Positions 61,447-64,000 of a stretch of DNA of 64,000 nt are shown here, piece by piece. Each line of letters begins with the position of its first letter. The first letter of the stretch is position 1. This DNA is from Styela clava (Eukaryota > Chordata > Ascidiacea > Stolidobranchia > Styelidae): contig NC_135263.1 of assembly GCF_964204865.1 (NCBI RefSeq), positions 5,768,501 through 5,832,500 on the forward strand, in the 5' to 3' direction. The notes beneath the pieces are model-generated. The model was not told where the DNA came from. It saw only the letters and a list, made by a program, of their open reading frames with translations, and ran no database searches. The translations under genes were made by a program, and so were the position numbers.

Positions 61447-61972
61447 TGATTAATGGACATGTTCCGGATACGATATGTCAAGGATACGCATGAGTGACCT
61501 CGGCGATACGCTCCAGTGAGCACTATAGGATTTTACATTTTCATCTTCTTCTCGAGAACGACACTACTTAGAGACTTGAAATTTACATCACATGCAGATA
61601 ATAAGTCCCCCATCATAAATTGCAAATTTTATGTATGACTGACCACGCTTTCACGCTCCAGTGAACAAAACGCGTTTTCAGTTTTTTTGCGATTTCTCAA
61701 AATTGATACATGCTATTGGGTTGAAATTCATAACAATGATTAATGGACATGTTCCGCATACGACATATCAAGGATACGCATGAGTAACCTCGGCGATACG
61801 CTCCAGTGAGCAATATAGGATTTTCATCTTCTTCTCGAGAACGACACTACTGAGAGACTTGAAATTTACATCACATGCATATAATAAGTCCCCCATCATA
61901 AATTGCAAATTTTATGCATGACTGACCACGCTTTCACGCTCCAGTGAGAAAAACGCGTCTTCAGTTTTTTTT
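61447..61972 (+). repeat. Two-unit tandem repeat (about 289 bp period)
   Basis: Each unit runs from ATGATTAATGGACATGTTCC through GGATACGCATGAGT, CCTCGGCGATACGCTCCAGT, TCTCGAGAACGACACTACT and GACCACGCTTTCACGCTCCAG to AACGCGTYTTCAG. Unit 2 has a small deletion. Within each unit the short word ACGCTCCAGTGA occurs twice. It lies about 370 bp upstream of the UBR5 start codon. Confidence 0.88.
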
Positions 61973-62339
61973 ACGCGGGAAGTCTGTAAAAGCTGCACGC
62001 AGCTCTAGTTTACAAATAATATTCCCGCGAATTTTATATTCTTTTGTTCATGTATGCTGTTTAAGACTTTATTCTTGTGATGTGTTCTTCCATTCATGAA
62101 AATGTGGGTTAATCGGCACTAGCGCTGGTTCCATCTCATTTTCGTAGAATTCTAATTTTTATTTCTTGAAGATGGAAGTAGTTGACTGAATAAATGTTCT
62201 GAATTACTATAATTTTCAATCACAAATTTTTATGTCACAGCTCATACGCTTCAGTATAGTGATATACATAAAAACGTATATAGACCTACGATTTTTACAA
62301 AGTACAAAAGGATCAAGTGGTGTGGTAATTTGCTCACAC

Positions 62340-63663
62340 ATGTCGAAGTCCAGCATCCACTTTATTGTTCAGAAGTCACCTGCTAATGAAGAACAATTTC
62401 AAGAGAAGTAATATGGAATTTCTCTATTTTATAAAGTTGTTTTAGCCTTTACTTAGAATGGTATTTCATATTTATCCTGTCATATAGAAATATAGTAAAG
62501 AGTAAAGACGGCTCAATCATATGTTAATCATGTCACACCCTTTGGTTACCTATGTTGGGTATGGGAGTAGCTGAGAATTTTTTGCTTCAGATGCATGGAC
62601 TTGATGGTCGAGGATGATGTTACTGCCCAGTTGTTACATGAAGTGCTAAGAATACAGCAAGCCTCTTGCACATAATTATTCCCCCAGTGGATTTGAATCC
62701 ATGTTGCTTAATGGTGCAAAGGCAAGTATGTTCTAAGCACACGCAACCTCTGTGTAATTGAATCGGTTTTAAATAGCTCATCAGATAGTGCAAAATTAGT
62801 GTGTTCTATATTAAATTGTTGTTTTGTCGGTAATTAGAATCAGTATGTTGTATGATACTTGAATGTGTGTTCTGTAATTTTTTCATTAACTTGTAAATAA
62901 CGATAGAAAACTTGTTTTCCAGGTTACAGGCTCTCAGTGAAAAGAGAAGTTTCTATGCACCGTCCATCGAGGATGTACCACCAGTCCTACAAGAACTTCA
63001 ACAATATGAGATAAGGTTTGCCCTGACCAAATATTATCTATGTCTAATATGTTTCATGTATTCAACTCACTTATCTGTGATAGTAACCAGTAATTTGATA
63101 GTTTCGGCCAGGCGTAGCTAACGTCTTTTGCTGGATGGCTCAACACTGTATTTTCATCATGAAAAAGAGGAATATGGGTCATAGATTCATCCACAGTCTG
63201 CATCAATGAGGAACTTGCTGTTTCGTTCCACAAGTCTTAATAATCCTAAATAACTCTTAATGAAGCGATTTTTGCTACTTGACTATTTAAAATTCATGTG
63301 GGAAAACAATAATTAATGTGAATCGAAAAGCATTAATAACGTCAAGAGTTGAATTACTTTGTTACGTCGTGAATATCGTTATTGTTGGTAGTAACTGCAT
63401 ACCCAATAATATATATGCCACTCATTTGTCTCTTACACTCTAAACAAGTCTCTGTACAAGCCGCCACTGATATCTTGTTTTATATATTTTTATTATCAGG
63501 CAATGTGTGGTTTCATCGAAGCATATTGCTTTTCTTCTCGAGGATGGAAGAGTCTGTCGGGTAAAATATTTTGCCCACGATCCACAAGAAGAACCTGAAA
63601 TTGAAGCAACTACTACCACAGCTACATCTGGTGCGAGTAAATCAACATCTACAAGTAAAACAG
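62340..63663 (+). CDS. UBR5: UBR5 E3 ubiquitin ligase, first three coding exons (partial)
   Basis: Exons 62340-62407 (ATG), 62923-63015 and 63500-63663 join in phase and give the first 108 residues. The gene continues past the window. The start MSKSSIHFIVQ, the stretch LQALSEK, and above all RQCVVSSKHIAFLLEDGRVC match the known N-terminus of UBR5/hyd proteins. There, a short start segment is followed by a 'CVV...FLLEDGRVCR' stretch that opens the RCC1-like region. The third exon ends in a Thr/Ser-rich low-complexity segment. In the family, UBR5 is a very large nuclear HECT ligase with UBA, UBR-box and MLLE domains that marks proteins for degradation; those domains lie downstream. Splice borders: AA|GTAATA, AG|GTTTGC and G|GTGAGA, with acceptors TTTCCAG and TTATCAG. 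The second donor (GTTTGC) is weak. Confidence 0.85.
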
Positions 63664-64000
63664 GTGAGATATCAGTTTATCTGTTTATGGTATAATATTT
63701 TGATAATTTCACATACTATAATAAATCATATGGAAAGAATAACTTTCACTTTCATATAAGTGTAGCAAACTGAAGAATAGTTGATCAAACCTTTTCAACT
63801 TTTGAACTTTCAAGCATTTATAGAGTCTGATTCAAAATTCTTAATTTGTTTGTATTGCGGACTTTCAATGGTGATAAAGTGAAACAAAACTTAAAAAGCA
63901 TTAATTTCTATTAAAGAAAGCACATATATGCGAATGTTGTTTTTTTTAATTTGATTTTCAAAGTCGAAATTCTTCAGAATTCTGGATCTGAATCAGATTG
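63664..64000 (+). other. Intron of UBR5
   Basis: AT-rich sequence after the GTGAGA donor at 63664. No further UBR5-like exon was seen before the window end. Confidence 0.6.

Overview
The window is animal (metazoan) nuclear DNA: AT-rich, with GT-AG introns, small exons far apart, and many mobile-element relics. No ribosomal or tRNA genes, operons or CRISPR arrays were seen. The gene content fits an invertebrate. A marine invertebrate chordate such as a tunicate is my best guess, because secreted type-3 copper enzymes with extracellular modules, a UBR5 orthologue and dense small hAT elements are plausible there. The species cannot be fixed from sequence alone.

Layout. 1.4-2.4 kb: decayed 3' end of a gypsy-like pol gene (minus strand). 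2.5-7.8 kb: a large, diverged inverted repeat whose arms enclose a small multi-exon gene of unknown family on the minus strand (4.4-5.6 kb). One arm carries a hAT insertion and the other shows the unfilled site. 8.6-11.3 kb: an NHL/beta-propeller-like gene (+). 11.5-18 kb: mostly gene-free, with MITEs. 18.1-26.0 kb (minus) and 35.9-44.0 kb (plus): two intact, head-to-head, ten-exon paralogues encoding secreted type-3 copper proteins (tyrosinase/molluscan-haemocyanin-like) with an N-terminal thrombospondin type-1 module. Between them lie a broken gypsy element with a nested 896-bp hAT, a SINE-like element and MITEs. 46.1-48.0 kb: a single-exon mitochondrial i-AAA protease gene (YME1L-like, minus). 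48.4-59.8 kb: two diverged direct copies of a repeat-rich block, with no convincing gene. 61.4-62.0 kb: a two-unit tandem repeat. 62.3 kb to the window end: the first three coding exons of UBR5.

The main biological story is the divergent copper-oxidase pair. Eight of ten exon lengths and every intron phase agree between the copies, all six copper-binding histidines are present in both, and one exon is almost identical in protein, suggesting recent gene conversion. The second story is a recurrent family of short palindromic elements, many with a GGTTAGGGTTAGG core, several lying in introns of these genes and one of them host to a second hAT insertion.

Limits: gene models were built by hand from reading frames, splice consensus and family memory. 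No search, alignment program or transcript data was available.
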